A DNA stretch of 64,000 bases from positions 77,501 to 141,500 of the forward strand of contig CAJNDS010000155.1 of the NCBI GenBank assembly GCA_905221605.1, given 5' to 3'. Made by a program: the position numbers and the translations under genes. Numbering within the stretch: the stretch's first letter is position 1; every line of letters begins with the position of its first letter. The DNA comes from Symbiodinium natans (taxonomy: Eukaryota > Sar > Dinophyceae > Suessiales > Symbiodiniaceae). The notes below the pieces were generated by a model that had not been told where the DNA came from, did no database searches, and was given only the letters and a program-made list of their open reading frames with translations. Below, in pieces: positions 18,326 to 30,229 of the stretch.

Positions 18326-19214
18326 TTACAACTTACAAAGTTTGAGGTTGAGATTGGCCTTGCGTAGTTGGGACCCGCCAGGAGTTGAGACTAGCGGTCT
18401 TGCCACGCTCCGACTAGGAGGCGGGATGAGCAGCTTGCAGGTCCGAAATATGTTTGTTTCAAAGCCCCTGCACCCTGAGCACTGACCCCCCCAACTTGAA
18501 GCACAACTTCCAAAACCTCCCAACCCTGCATGGCACCAGTATGGCACCTAAGGGCAACATGGGCACCAGCAACCCCGCGAATGTCCAGGACTTGCATGGA
18601 AACCTTGATCTGCTGTTCTGCGCAACTTTTAGAATCGCGAGATTCCTTTCGCTCGCTCATGGCTGCCGGTTCCTTTGTGGCACTCTTCGTTAAATCAACA
18701 GCTTGCCTTCGTGATGTGTGCACATGCCAGACTTGCTTGTCTCTCACTGTTGCACATGTGTTGTAAGAAGAACACAATGCTTGAACATGTTCCCGCGTCG
18801 TAGCTCGAGTCCTTCGAACAAAGTAGCAGAAAGACAGCGCATTCAAGCAGTAGAACAGGAGCACCGGTGTTGTTTGACGTATTGGATGGCAGTCAGACTC
18901 TCCCCATATCCCCCTTCCCCCCCCCCCCCCCTACTTTTTGGCTGACGCGAGGTCCAAGCTGCCAAGCATCAAAGAACTCATGTGTTCGGAGTTTTCGTCG
19001 TTTTGGGAGGCTCCGGCCTAGAGCCCCTGACTCTGAATGCTCGCCCCTCCCCTCCTGACACATTTTCGAAACGCTGTGAAACGTGCCCGATGATGCTCGC
19101 CGGCGTTGTTTATAGGGACGATATGACCCACTTTGGGGTGGGGCGGTCAGAAGATAAATGGCCCCGGCCACCCCGCCAACAAGCACAATGGCCCGCAAGC
19201 TGACCAAGAGCTAT

Positions 19215-19304
19215 ATGCACCCGGAATTACCAGAATCATCTTCGAAGCACCGAGTGCCTTGCAGGACAACACGTCATCAAAGGAACGATTTGTGGTTGTA
19301 AAGG
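19215..19304 (+). CDS. Giant receptor gene: beta-trefoil-like repeat, ERFVVV half
   Basis: Reads ITRIIFEAPSALQDNTSSKE then RFVVVK, companion half of a trefoil repeat. A GC donor is possible (GTAAAG|GCCTGT). It precedes the exon at 19532. Start not resolved. Confidence 0.4.
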
Positions 19305-19531
19305 CCTGTCAAGAGCAGGGTTTAAGGTTCATCAAGTTTGGAAGGGTACGCTGCTGGGCTTCTCACACTTAATCTGGAATGTGGCTCTTGCAGTAGACTG
19401 CAGAGCATGAACAAGGATAGATACGAATAGGATCCGGCCCAAGCATGTTCTCTATTAGGCCGCTGTGCATGGATCCCAGATCATCGGTCCACGAGCCATG
19501 CACCGAGCCCAACACTTAGAACCCTGACGAG

Positions 19532-19625
19532 GTGACACCTTACTTGCAACCTGGCTCGGTGGTTGGTCTCTACAACGCCAAGCACCACCGATACTTGCGC
19601 AACTCGCCCATTGTTCAGTGCTTTA
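19532..19625 (+). CDS. Giant receptor gene: beta-trefoil-like repeat exon 4
   Basis: Acceptor GACGAG|GTG in phase 0. Reads VTPYLQPGSVVGLYNAKHHR then YLRNSP. It keeps the GxVxGLYN...RYLR pattern. End uncertain. Confidence 0.5.
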
Positions 19626-20177
19626 AGAGTGGATCTTCCAATTTTGTGTCGTGTGTAAACAACTTTGTGAAGTTTGTTGATCTGTTTCGTAAGTTCTTGT
19701 GGGTCGTGCTTAAATGCTGGGGTCCATAAGTTTTGTGCGGGACTCATGAGTCATGTGCCGCAAACCGTGCACTTAACGGGAAGTCTCGTGCATGTGCGTG
19801 ATCCTTGGCGAACATGAATTCTGTAATCGCATCCTGCTGGTGCATTGATCACGTTACGCCAGTGGATCACGGTTCGCTGTCCTATTATGTTTTTGGCGGA
19901 CGGTCAGGAAGTGCCAGACGCAACATGGCTCCAGAACCCAACTGGCAAACCTTTGCGCCGCAACAGCATGGTGCCCGAGCAAAGTCTATCCTCGTGAGGG
20001 CATTAGGATCCAAGCTGTTGCAACCAGGAAGAATGAAGCAAACATTGCTGAGCACTATGGCTGAACCTGGCAACGCCCAAAAAGCGCCAATGCAGATCAT
20101 GGGCTGGGATCGGGTGTCTAAAGTAGACAGTCAGTGGCACTTTGTCGTCCTCTCGTAAACATTCATTCTTCATGCAG

Positions 20178-20285
20178 ACTTATGTGGACGCAGGCATGAA
20201 CGGCGATGGTGGCATCGATCGCAGCGACCCACAGAGTAACACCGATTTGCCTGAAAGCCAGGAGCAGTTCACCGTGGCTGTGATG
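20178..20285 (+). CDS. Giant receptor gene: beta-trefoil-like repeat, EQFTVAV half
   Basis: After the acceptor-like CATGCAG, reads TYVDAGMNGDGGIDRSDPQS and ends PESQEQFTVAVM. The QEQFTVA end fits the WERFTVV position. It is followed by the exon at 20578. Confidence 0.4.
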
Positions 20286-20577
20286 AAAGGCAGTATATCG
20301 TCCAACGGGGGTGATGGGTAGGGTGAGGGGGTTGGGTGGGGAGGGGTGACGGGGCTCATTCTTCCAGTTCAGTATTCATGTTTCTTGTGCTACTGCGCTA
20401 CAGATGACTACAGGCTCATGGAGTGGGAGCCTCATACCCGACGCTTCCAAACCTATATAAGCCTGTACCTTGCCAGGCTCGGCAGCCAAGCTGAAAGACC
20501 ATCTCTGAGATAGAGCATCTCCGTTGACGTGAACCCCGGACTCTGAACCCTACGCCAAGAATGAGTCAAGCACCCAG

Positions 20578-20690
20578 GTCATAGACGGTGGGAACGGGCA
20601 AGTTGCGCTGCACAGTCGCGAGTGCGACTGCTTTGTCCAGATGAGCGGAGCAGAGATGATGGCGAGCCGCTTGCCTCTGTGTAGGGCCCT
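20578..20690 (+). CDS. Giant receptor gene: beta-trefoil-like repeat exon 5
   Basis: Acceptor ACCCAG|GTC in phase 0. Reads VIDGGNGQVALHSRECDCFV then QMSGAEMMASRL. Very close in pattern to the exon at 15476, so these exons arose by duplication. Confidence 0.55.
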
Positions 20691-22580
20691 TTGGGCAAGC
20701 ATCAATGTTTAGACAATTCAAAGGTGGGAGAGCAGCGATGCTGCACCCCATGTTTGTGTTGCTGGCTTCTTGATTTGGGATCGCCGAGGAGCACGCAATG
20801 CGTTTGTGCTTTCAGTTGCATTTTTTCTCAGCCTTTTCGTAGCAAGTTGTGGCGTTCGGACAGGATTTTGTTGCACATGTTTGGACTTCTGGGTTCCATT
20901 TCAGGCCTTCTAGAATACTGAGTATGGGAGCGATGATGAGGATGAGGTTAGCAACAGCACAAGATCGAAGTATGGATTTGATGCGGGCGGCGTAGGCCCC
21001 AACTATCAGTTAGGCTCTGCGGACTCCGCTAGTTGAATTCAGGTTTGCTTCAGAAGTAGAGCTTGACAGCACCCCTGAGGCGTGAGAATGTTCGCCAACG
21101 CCCTGCCTCCACCAAACGAGTCTATGTCTGAACGTTTCGCTGTGACCTGACTGGATGTTGGGTTAGGGTGTAGGCGGAGATGCCCCTAACAGGCCTTTGA
21201 ACATCTGGGGGCCCTCAGAAAATGCACAGCTGGCTGGATGGGTTCCTTCTAGGAAAATGGGTCCATAGCAACCAAATCCCAGGTGGTGCCTCCAGAGAAC
21301 CTGTTTCCAGGGTCCACACCGTTTACAAATGTTCCAGCCGCCTACCTCGAAGCAACTGTCCTCCTTGCCAAGCCCCTAATGAATCTCTGGCAAGACAACT
21401 GTATCGGCATGTTGTTGTTCCTGTAACCACGACTTGAGGTGATCTTCCAAACTGAAGTGTGCAGAGATGCAACGCCGGTTCATCCGCCTCAGGAAGCAAG
21501 CGCATTGTCATTGTAACTTGCGCGAGTCATGTGGTGCATGGCGCTCCAAATGCAGAGCGCGACTCGTGTCTCTGCAATTCGGGTTCGTGGCTTCTATCAG
21601 GTTTTTATCTTCAGATTGTTTGGAACTGGCAGGATGCCTTAGAGGCTGGGGACTTGGCGGCGGTGCGGCAAGCCGTGGCAGCGCAAGGCGAACCATGCGA
21701 CAGCCTTGGGACCGGAGATCGCCGACATGTTGAGGCCGTTGGAGATCACGGCGTAAGATTGCACGACAGTCGTGTGGTCCTGTGACCGACGGCTGGAGAC
21801 CCGCGACGGGCATCTGGTCCTGCTGCTTCGACTTTGAGACCATGGGAAACTACAATCGAGACCGCGTAACAGCCGAGACTGCAAACTCACAAATTGAAAC
21901 TTCCTGCGCTTGTAGACTTTGGGAGAACGTTTCCGGAAGCTGAAGCAGCAAGACGACGAGACCGAAGATTTCGAGAGCATAACATGACCACAAACCGAAA
22001 ACACGTCGCCGCCATCTGGCCTTGTTGCCTCAAACCGAGCTATGCGACTGCGACCCGAGATTGCGCAACACAAATCTTCAGACTGTGGGAGAATTGTGGG
22101 AGACCACGACATGAGACTGTGGCGTGACCATGTGTCTCCAGTCTTCGGCGCCAGCAGCAGAGCCAGCAACCGAGCCATGGCCGTCACATCGTCTCGCATT
22201 TGTTTTGCCACTTTCAGTCTTCGGCAACAGTCTCCCTTTCCGACTGTCACGCAGTGTTGCGGTGGTCTCCAATTTTCGGCAATAGGGTCGTGGTCTCCAA
22301 TCTTCAACAAGGCTAGACGGGTGTCACGTAGTGTGATCTGCCATGGTCTCGTCTTCGGCAACATGGGCCAGATGTTTGGTTTCAGGGTTGTTGTCTCGCA
22401 TGGCCCGCCAGGATTGACAGGCAGCACCGACAACTGAGCACAATAGCTTGGAAACATTTTGCTGTATGCGCAAGGATGAATGTCAGCAAGTTACATTGAA
22501 GATTTCCGTACATATACATATGAATAGCCATGGGCAAGCATCTGCGTTGACTTGAGAGACTGGGAACTTGTGCTAGAACA
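20690..22580. other. Intronic stretch, little recognisable
   Basis: A fragment at 21461-21500 (EMQRRFIRLRKQA) may be a degenerate trefoil exon. From about 21690 to 22430 short words such as AGACTGTGGGAGACC and GGTCTCC recur in both orientations, giving spurious ORFs on both strands, including a 272-codon frame on the minus strand. I see no supported gene. Confidence 0.4.
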
Positions 22581-23013
22581 GTCTCTGATCAATGACAAAC
22601 CAAGATCCTTCTGCAAATCGCATGCAGTGCCGTCGGGCAGACCTTTAATCTAGCGTCTGGCTGCACGTCATGGGATGTGTTAGCATTTAGTAAATTTCAA
22701 TCAAACACATTGGGATGTGGAATGCGCAGGTGTGGCACGATCTTTGTGAGTGTGTGTGTGCGAAATCGAAATGCGATTGCCCAAGACCAATCTGTTTAGA
22801 TTGTTTAGATTTGGGGGTTAATGTGGCTGAGAGTTTACCCGTCAATGTTCTGGACGGTGAATGGTGATGTATAGTCTTCTGCGTAGCCCCTTCAAGATGT
22901 ACCATGTAGAGGCATCCGGCTTTCAAGGCTGCCGAAGACACGCTGAGACATGACCTTGTGACAGCGTTCTTAATCCTGCCGAATCAGACGAGCTTGTTTT
23001 TGCTGGTGCTCAG

Positions 23014-23120
23014 GTGATGCTCAGCAGCGTCGATACGATCGCCCTGTACAGCAATCTTGCCAACCGTTTCGTCCGCATGACGGACCAGGTGGAGTGCACA
23101 CAGATTACTTTGCGAGGCTA
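23014..23120 (+). CDS. Giant receptor gene: beta-trefoil-like repeat exon 6
   Basis: Acceptor GCTCAG|GTG in phase 0. Reads VMLSSVDTIALYSNLANRFV then RMTDQVECTQI. A near-copy lies at 31577 in the second duplicate. The site CAGATTACTTTG at 23101 is the empty form of the MITE insertion site at 31669. Confidence 0.6.
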
Positions 23121-23167
23121 GTGCCAGCCCCTCTTGACAGATTTGTCTGGAAGCCGATTCTTAGAAG

Positions 23168-23240
23168 GTCGTGGATGGCAGCGATATGCGAAACCTGCAA
23201 GCCCCTGAGCGGAGGAGTTGGATGATTGCTTCATTTGTGG
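23168..23240 (+). CDS. Giant receptor gene: beta-trefoil-like repeat exon 7
   Basis: Acceptor TTAGAAG|GTC in phase 0. Reads VVDGSDMRNLQAPERRSWMI then ASFVV. It is duplicated at 32032 with the same reading. Confidence 0.45.
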
Positions 23241-23999
23241 TTCGATGGTTCCTACGGTCGTCCTACAGATAGACCAAAGACTCACACCTGAATCTCTGCC
23301 CAAGATTTGTTCTAATCCTGGTGAGCTGCAGCACAAGAGCTGTAGCATGAGAACTTGAGCGTTTGCACAGCATTCTTCCTTGGAAACGATCTGGCTTGTT
23401 CTTTCATGCTGAGTGATGCCCAGGATGGGCCACCAGATGACTCGTCACACTTCCGTCTGGTCCAGGCGCTGGAGTTTGTGCCTTGGTAGCGTGTTTGGTG
23501 CTTAGGAGTCTGCAAGCTGTTATTGCCCCAGTGTTTCTGGAGTGTTGGTTTCAGGAGTAGCTTGGAGGCCTTGTTAGGATTGGGGGTCTCGGGCCTTGAG
23601 CTGTTTCGAGTAGAGGTCAGGCAAGTTAGGCTTGCAGGGCCAACTGTTTCAAGGAGATGTTGTACAGCGCTTGCAAGCGTCGGCGAATCTTTCCGACAAC
23701 CAGAACCAGACTTCAAGACTTCGTTTTGGTCAGGAGATGGCTGTACGTAACGTCAAGCAGTTTCACTGGCTTCTCGTTTAAATTGTACTGTAGGTCAAAT
23801 CCCGCATACATCCCGCAGACTGGACTCCCTAATGCTTAGGATTCTCTGACCAATGACAAACCCAAATCCTTCTGCAAATCGCATGCAGTGTCGTCGGGCA
23901 GATCTTTAATGTTGCTGCAAGTCAAGGGATTTGTTCGCATTTAGTAAATTCGCGAAGCCGCCTCGGCGAAAGCAGCGGGGCGACTTACGCGAGGGAAGG

Positions 24000-24118
24000 G
24001 TTGAGGGCACGAGGGGGCAAGGGGGGGGTGGGGTGGGGTGTGGCGGAGGAGGGGGGGAAGGGGGGGGGGGGGGGGGGGGGGGGGGGAGGGGGGGGGGGGT
24101 AGGGGGGTGGCCGGCTTA
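24000..24118. repeat. G-rich tract
   Basis: Almost pure G runs (4056-4110 within 24 kb), ending before CTTAAATAGGGTTTATTTGG. The glycine-rich and proline-rich ORFs here are artefacts. Confidence 0.9.
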
Positions 24119-24734
24119 AATAGGGTTTATTTGGAAGCTGGCACTCGGGTTTTCTTATTGCCATACTCTCCATGCCTGGCGTTGTCTCATTCCCTCTCTC
24201 CTTCTGCAAATCTTTTGGAAGCTGATGCTCGTTTGTTTGTGCGGGCAGGTGCCTCCAGGGGCTGCCTTCATCTCATTCAGCATTCCCGTACCACCTTGAG
24301 AGAAAAATGAGGAGATAGAGAGAAAGAGAGACAGGGTCAGGGGGGAGAGAAGAGGGGGGCAAGAACAAGATAGGAAGAACATGTAAATTCCTCTTCTCTC
24401 TTCCTCTTTCTTTTCCACAAGCAAGAAAACTGAGCTGGACTTGAGAAGGGGGAAGCTAAGAGACCCTCTCTGTCCTACGATATGCTTCTCTTTATGTCTC
24501 GCCCTGTCTCACGCCCTCTCTGCTTCTTGCAGCTCACCCTCCTCTCCGTCTTCCAATTCTACAAGACATGCCGCCCATAAAAGAAAAGAAAAGAGAGAGC
24601 GAGAGAGAGGGAGACAGAACGAGCGAGCGAACCGAAAGAAGAAAGGAACAAGGTAGGAAGACATGCAAACTCCTTTTCTCTCTTCTCTTCTTGTCTTTCT
24701 CTTTAGAAAAAACTGATTGGGAGCAAAAGCTTTT

Positions 24735-24915
24735 CCAAAATCTTAGTGGGACGGTGCTTGCGATTTGTCTTTTGGTGGGAGCACAGATTCTTTCAAAATC
24801 TTAGGGGACAGCACTTGCGAATTGTATGTTGGGCGCATAACTTCTTGGAGAATCTTAGGGGGACGGACAGTGCTCGCGATTTGTGTGTTGGGAACATAAA
24901 TTCTCTAAAAATCTT
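24735..24915. repeat. ~64-bp tandem repeat, about three copies
   Basis: Units contain AATCTTAG, GGGACxGTGCTTGCGATTTGT and TTGGGxGCACA. The preceding 24.3-24.7 kb is purine/pyrimidine-rich with GAGA microsatellite and no supported gene. Confidence 0.7.
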
Positions 24916-24929
24916 AGGTCTTCGGCCTG

Positions 24930-26875
24930 CTTTCTTTCAAGGTTTCCAAAACATGGAGGTCTCCGGCGTGGGCGTCCTTTTAAGGTCGGTCTTGTTACAG
25001 AAAAAAGAAGACAAGGACACCCTAATTTTGGCTACGTGTCACATCATGTCTTTCTTTTATTTCTTCTTGCGCAAAGAACAAAGACGAATGGAAGGCCGCA
25101 GTGGAAAAGGGAGCGCCTTTCCTTCAAGGTTTCCAAAACATCGGAGTCTCCGGTGTGGGTGTTCCTTTAGGGTGGGTTTCGCTACAGAAACAGGAAGAAA
25201 AGGACACCCGAAGAACTCTCAAAATCTTGGACACCCCTCTTGGAATATAGTTTAAACATTTCATACTTCCCAAAAAAACGGGGACAGAAAATGAAACGAA
25301 CGAAAGGTGAGAGTGGACAAAGAAGCACCTTACTTTTCTTTGAAGGTTTTAAACACCCCTCCGGTGTGGGTGTCCTTTTCAGGTGGGTTGTGCTACCGAA
25401 AAAGAAGAAAAGGACATCCTAATTTTGGATACATGTAACGTGATTTCCTTCTGTCATTTCCCCTTGCGGTCTCTGGTGTGGGTGTCCTTCTAAGGTGGGT
25501 TTTTGCTACAGAAACAGGAAGAAAAAGGACGCCCGAAACACTCTAAAAATCTTGGACGCCGCTGTTTGAATATGATTAAATATGTCATACTTAATAAAAA
25601 GGATGGCCGAAAAGAAAACAAGTTTCAAGGTTTCCATAAAATTTGTGTCTCCGGTGTGGGTGTCCCTTTCAGGTGGGTTTTGCCACAGGAAAAAGAAGAC
25701 AAGGACACCCTAATTGTGGATACATGTAACATGATGTTTTTCTTTTTTCCTCTTGTGCGAAGAAATAAGACGAAAGGAAGGCCACAGTAGAAAAAAGGGA
25801 GCGCCTTTCCTTCAAGGTTTCCAAAACATCGGAGTCTCCGGTGCGGGTGTCCTTTTAAGGCGGATTTTGAAAAGGAAGAAAAGGACACCCGAAACACTGT
25901 AACAAACGTGGACACCTATCTTTAAAGTGATCTACACATATCCATACTTAAACAAAAGGGTGACAGAAAACAAAACGAACAAAAGGTGAGAGTGGACAAA
26001 CAAGCACCTTCTCTTTCAAGGTTTCCAAACAATAGAGGTCTCCGGCGTGGGCGTCCTTTTAAGGTGGGTTTTGCTACAGAACAAGGAAGAAAAGAACGCC
26101 CGAAAGACTCTAAAAATCTTGGACGCCCCTCTTTAACTATGATTTACGTGTTTCATATTGAAATAAAAGGGTACAGAAATTACAACGAACGAAAGATGAG
26201 AGTGGACAAAGAAGCACCTTTTCTCTCTCAAGGTTTCCATAAAATTTATGTCTCCGGTGTGGGTGTCCTTGAAAGGTGGGTTTTGCTACAGAAAAGTAAG
26301 AAAAGGACACCCGAATTTTGGATACACGTAACATTTCCTTCTGTTATTTCCTCTTGCGCATAGAAATACAACGAAAGAACTGCCACATTGGACAAAGGGC
26401 GCGCCTTTCCTGCAAGGTTTCCACAGCATCAGAGTCTCCGGTGCGGGTGTCCTTTTAAGGTGCGTTTTGCTACAGAAGAAGGAAGAAAACGACACCCGAA
26501 ACACTCTAAAAATCTTGGACGCCCCGCTTCAATTATGATTTGAATACTTCATTAAAGAAAGAGTGGGGACAGAAAACACAACGAACGAAAGGTGAGAGTG
26601 GACAAAGAAGCACATGTCTTTCAAGGTTTGCAAAACAAAAAAAAGGTCTCCGTTGTGGGTTTTGCTATACACCCGAAACACTCTAAAAATCTTGGACTCC
26701 CCCCTAAAAATGAAGGGGACAGAAAATGCAACGAACGAAAGGTGAGAGCGGACAAAGAAGCACCTTGCTTTCAAGGTTTCCACAAAAAGGGTGTTTCTGG
26801 TGCGGGTGTCCTGTTAAGGTGGGTTTGCTACCAAAAAAAGACACCCCAATTTTGGATACATGCAACATAATTTCT
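24930..26875. repeat. Degenerate ~190-210-bp satellite, about ten copies
   Basis: Each unit carries CAAGGTTTCCA, TCTCCGGTGTGGGTGTCC, TTTTGCTACAGAA, GAAAAGGACACCCGAA, AATCTTGGACGCC and AACGAACGAAAGGTGAGAG. TCTCCGGxGTGGG-like words occur near 24961, 25147, 25648, 25830, 26037, 26249 and 26432. The ORFs on both strands are repeat shadows. Confidence 0.85.
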
Positions 26876-28060
26876 TTAAAGTTGTTCCCAACCTTTTCCA
26901 TTTTGTGTGGTATTTGCATGACTTTTGCAGGGCACCAAGGGGATCCCGGCAAATTTTGACCCCCAAAGTTGTTCCTACCCTTTCCCGTTTTGTGTGGTAT
27001 TTGCAGGACTGTCCCAGGGTGTCAAGGGGATCCCGGCAAATTTTGACCCACAAATGTTGTTCCTACCCTCTGCCGTTTAGTGTGGTATTTGCAGGACTGT
27101 TGCAGGGCGCCAAGGGGATCCCGGGAAATTTTGACCCGCAAAGTTGTTCCTACCCTTTCCCGTTTTGTGTGGTATTTGCAGGACTGTCCCAGGGTGTCAA
27201 GGGGATCCCGGCAAATTTTGACCCACAAATGTTGTTCCTACCCTCTATCGTTTTGTGTGGTATTGGCAGGACTTTTGCAGGGCGCCAAGGGGATCCCGGG
27301 AAATTTTGACCCGCAAAGTTGTTCCTACCCTTTCCCGTTTTGTGTGGTATTTGCAGGACTGTCCCAGGGTGTCAAGGGGATCCCGGCAAATTTTGACCCA
27401 CAAATGTTGTTCCTACCCTCTGCCGTTTAGTGTGGTATTTGCAGGACTGTTGCAGGGCGCCAAGGGGATCCCGGCAAATTTTGACCCACAAATGTTGTTC
27501 CTACCCTCTATCGTTTTGTGTGGTATTGGCAGGACTTTTGCAGGGCGCCAAGGGGATCCCGGGAAATTTTGACCCGCAAAGTTGTTCCTACCCTTTCCCG
27601 TTTTGTGTGGTATTTGCAGGACTGTCCCAGGGTGCCAAGGGGATCCCGGCAAATTTTGACCCACATATGTTGTTCCTACCCTCTATCGTTTTTGGTGGTA
27701 TTGGCAGGACTTTTGCAGGGCGCCAAGGGGATCCCGGGAAATTTTGACCCGCAAAGTTGTTCCTACCCTTTCCCGTTTTGTGTGGTATTTGCAGGACTGT
27801 CCCAGGGTGCCAAGGCGATCCCGGCAAATTTTGACCCACATATGTTGTTCCTACCCTCTGCCGTTTTGTGTGGTATTTGCAGGACTGTTGCAGGGCGCCA
27901 AGGGGATCCCGGCAAATTTTGACCCACAAATGTTGTTCCTACCCTCTGCCGTTTTGTGTGGTATTTGCAGGACTTTTGCAGGGCGCCAAGGGGATCCCGG
28001 CAAATTTTGACCCGCAAAGTTGTTCCTACCCTTTCCCGTTTTGTGTGGCATTTGCATGAC
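26876..28060 (+). repeat. 88-bp satellite array, forward orientation, ~14 copies
   Basis: The unit runs from GTTGTTCCTACCC through CGTTTTGTGTGGTATTTGC, CAAGGGGATCCCGGCAAA and TTTTGACCC. Two alternating versions (CTTTCCCG with CAGGGTGTC, and CTCTGCCG or CTCTATCG with CAGGGCGCC) form a higher-order dimer of about 176 bp. The same unit is found inverted at 30230-31075. Confidence 0.92.
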
Positions 28061-28065
28061 TGATC

Positions 28066-28372
28066 GTGCCTGCTAGCCCTGACATGTCCTCCCCCCAACC
28101 CCTAGCCCCCCTTCCAGCATCATCAGGCGGAACACCCCTACCCCCCCCTCACCCCCCCCCTACCCCCCCCCGCCCCACCCCCCCGCCCCACCCCACCCGC
28201 CCCAACCCCCCCCCCGCCCCGCCCCCCCCCGGCCCCCCCCGCCCCGCCCCCCCCTACCCCCCCCACCCCCCCCCCCCTTCCCCCCCCCCCCCCCTAACCC
28301 CCCCCCCCTACCCCCCCCCTACCCCCCCCCTAACCCCCCTCCCCCCCCCCCTACCCCCCCCCCTACCCCGTG
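28066..28372. repeat. C-rich tract
   Basis: About 300 bases of C runs broken by TA, A or G (CCCCCCTACCCCC). A proline-rich ORF over it is an artefact. Confidence 0.9.
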
Positions 28373-28375
28373 TGC

Positions 28376-28486
28376 AGCTTAAATAGGGTTTATTTGGAAG
28401 CTGGCGCTCGTGTTCACAAGAGGAAAAAAGGCCCAAAACGTATACTTATTTACAAGAGCCAACTTCCAAATAGACCCTATTTTAGG
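28376..28486. repeat. ~110-bp inverted repeat (MITE-like), with a half copy at 24114
   Basis: TAAATAGGGTTTATTTGGAA near 28379 is inverted as TTCCAAATAGACCCTATTTT near 28465. The left arm with its continuation (GCTGGCGCTCG) also occurs at 24115-24148, next to the other G tract. Confidence 0.65.
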
Positions 28487-28499
28487 TCCTAGGGGGGGG

Positions 28500-30060
28500 G
28501 TCCCAGGCCGGAATTAAATATGAAGGCCCCGATTTAAATATGAATATTTAATTCGGGAGCTTCATATTTAAATGATTTAATTCGGGCCCGGGAATTAAAT
28601 AATTTAAATAATTTAAATCCTGGAGGGGGGGGGGGGCCGGGCCTCCTCCCGCAGGAGGAATTAAATAATTTAAATATGAAGGCCCCGAATTAAATATTAA
28701 TATTTAAATCGGGGCTTTCATATTTAAATTATTTAATTCCTCCTGCGGGAGGGCCCCACCCCCCCCTGCAGGATTTAAATTATTTAAACTATCTAAATTA
28801 TTTAATTCCCGGGCCGGATTTAAATAATTTGAATATGAAGGCCACGATTTAAATATGAATATTTAATTCGGGAGCTTCATATGTAAATTATTTAATTCGG
28901 GCCCGGGAATTAAATAATTTAAATATTTATATAATTTAAATAAGTGAAAAAGTTTAAATAAGTTAAATCATTTAAATCATTTAAATCATTTGAATAATTT
29001 AAATAATTCAAATAATTTAAATAATTTAAATCCAGGGGGGGGGGGGCCGGGCCTCCTCCCGCAGGAGGAATCAGATAATTTAAATATGAAGGCCCCGAAC
29101 TAAATATTCATATTTAAATGGGGGCCTTCATATTTAAATTATTAATTCCTCCTGCGGGAGGGCCCCACCCCCCCTGCAGGATTTAAGTTATTTAAATTAT
29201 TTAAATTATTTAAATTATTTAAATTATTTAAAGTATTTAAATTATTGAATTCACGGGCCGGGTTTAAATAATTTAAATATGAAGGCCACGATTTACATAT
29301 GAATATTTAGTTCGGGAGCTTCATATTTAATTTATTTAATTCGGGCCCGGGAATTAAATAATTTAAATCCTGGAGGGGGGAGGGGGGCCGGGCCTCCTCC
29401 TGCAGGAGGAATTAAATAATTTAAATATGAAGGACCCGAATTAAATATTCATATTTAAATCGGGGCCTTCATATTTAAATTGTTTAATTCCTCCTGCGGG
29501 AGGGCCCCACCCCCCCTGCAGGATTTAAATTATTTAAATTATTTAAACTATTTAAATTATTTGAATCATTTAAAATATTTAAATTTTTTAATTCCCGGGC
29601 CCGATTTAAATAGTTTAAATATGAAGACCACGTTTTCAATATGAATATTTAATTCGGGAGCTTCATATTTAATTAAATAAGTTAAATAATTTAAATAATT
29701 CAAATCATTTAAATCCAGGGGGGGGCCCGGGCCGCCTCCCGCAGGAGGAATTAAATAATTTAAATATGAAGGCCCCGAATTGAATATTCATATTTAAATC
29801 GGGGCCTTCATATTTAAATTATTTAATTCCTCCTGCGGGAGGGCCCCACCCGCCCTGCAGGATTTAAATGATTAAAATTATTCAAATTATTTGAATTATT
29901 CAATTCCCGGGCCGGATCTAAATAATTTAAATATGAAGGCCACGATTTAAATATGAATATTTAATACGGGAGCTTCATATTTAAATTATTTAATTCGGGC
30001 CCGGGAAATAAGTAATTTAAATACTTTAAATAATTTAAATAATTTACATGGCGAAGGGGC
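28500..30060. repeat. Array of nested AT-rich palindromes with GC-rich tips
   Basis: Four near-perfect palindromes of ~110 bp at 28642-28753, 29052-29162, 29393-29504 and 29732-29843 have arms starting CCTCCTCCCGCAGGAGG and continuing AATTAAATAATTTAAATATG. Between them lies a second palindrome type (GGCCACGATTTAAATATG ... CGGGAGCTTCATAT; for example 28810-28920). ATTTAAAT fillers and G or C runs separate the units. Period roughly 340-410 bp. No coding sequence. Confidence 0.9.
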
Positions 30061-30084
30061 CCTGGGGGCAGCTGCCCGGGCCTC

Positions 30085-30215
30085 CTTCCAACACTAAATC
30101 ACGAGCCCGGGCCTCCCCCCAATACTAAATTACGAGTCCGGGCCTCCCCCCAATACTAAATCACGAGCCCGCCCCCCCCACCCCCCCAATACTAAATTAC
30201 GAGCCGGGCCTCCCC
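30085..30215. repeat. ~42-bp tandem repeat, four copies
   Basis: Units of GGGCCTCCCCCCAATACTAA followed by ATCACGAGCCC lie between the palindrome array and the inverted 88-bp array. Confidence 0.85.
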
Positions 30216-30229
30216 CGGAAGCAAAAGGC

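Larger units (their letters stand above)
22583..23843. repeat. Tandem duplication, copy 1 (uninterrupted)
   Basis: This ~1.26-kb unit contains the trefoil exons at 23014 and 23168. It is homologous to 23844-23950 plus 31358-32370, which together form copy 2 split by an insertion. Matching landmarks are CTCTGAxCAATGACAAAC (22585 and 23846), TTTCAATCAAACACATTGGG (22694 and 31359) and GTGATGCTC (23014 and 31577). Confidence 0.85.

Noticed and set aside
18893-19207. Minus-strand ORF starting with a hydrophobic stretch (MVSLRAIVLVGGVAGAIYLL)
   Set aside because: It is antisense to the intronic region before a trefoil exon, the rest is basic low-complexity, and it ends in a C/G homopolymer. Not convincing as a gene.
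21639-22457. 272-codon ORF on the minus strand
   Set aside because: It covers a region of degenerate GAGACC/GGTCTC word repeats, has no recognisable motif, and lies on the antisense strand of an intron.
28066-28386. Proline-rich protein
   Set aside because: It is the translation of a C homopolymer-like tract.
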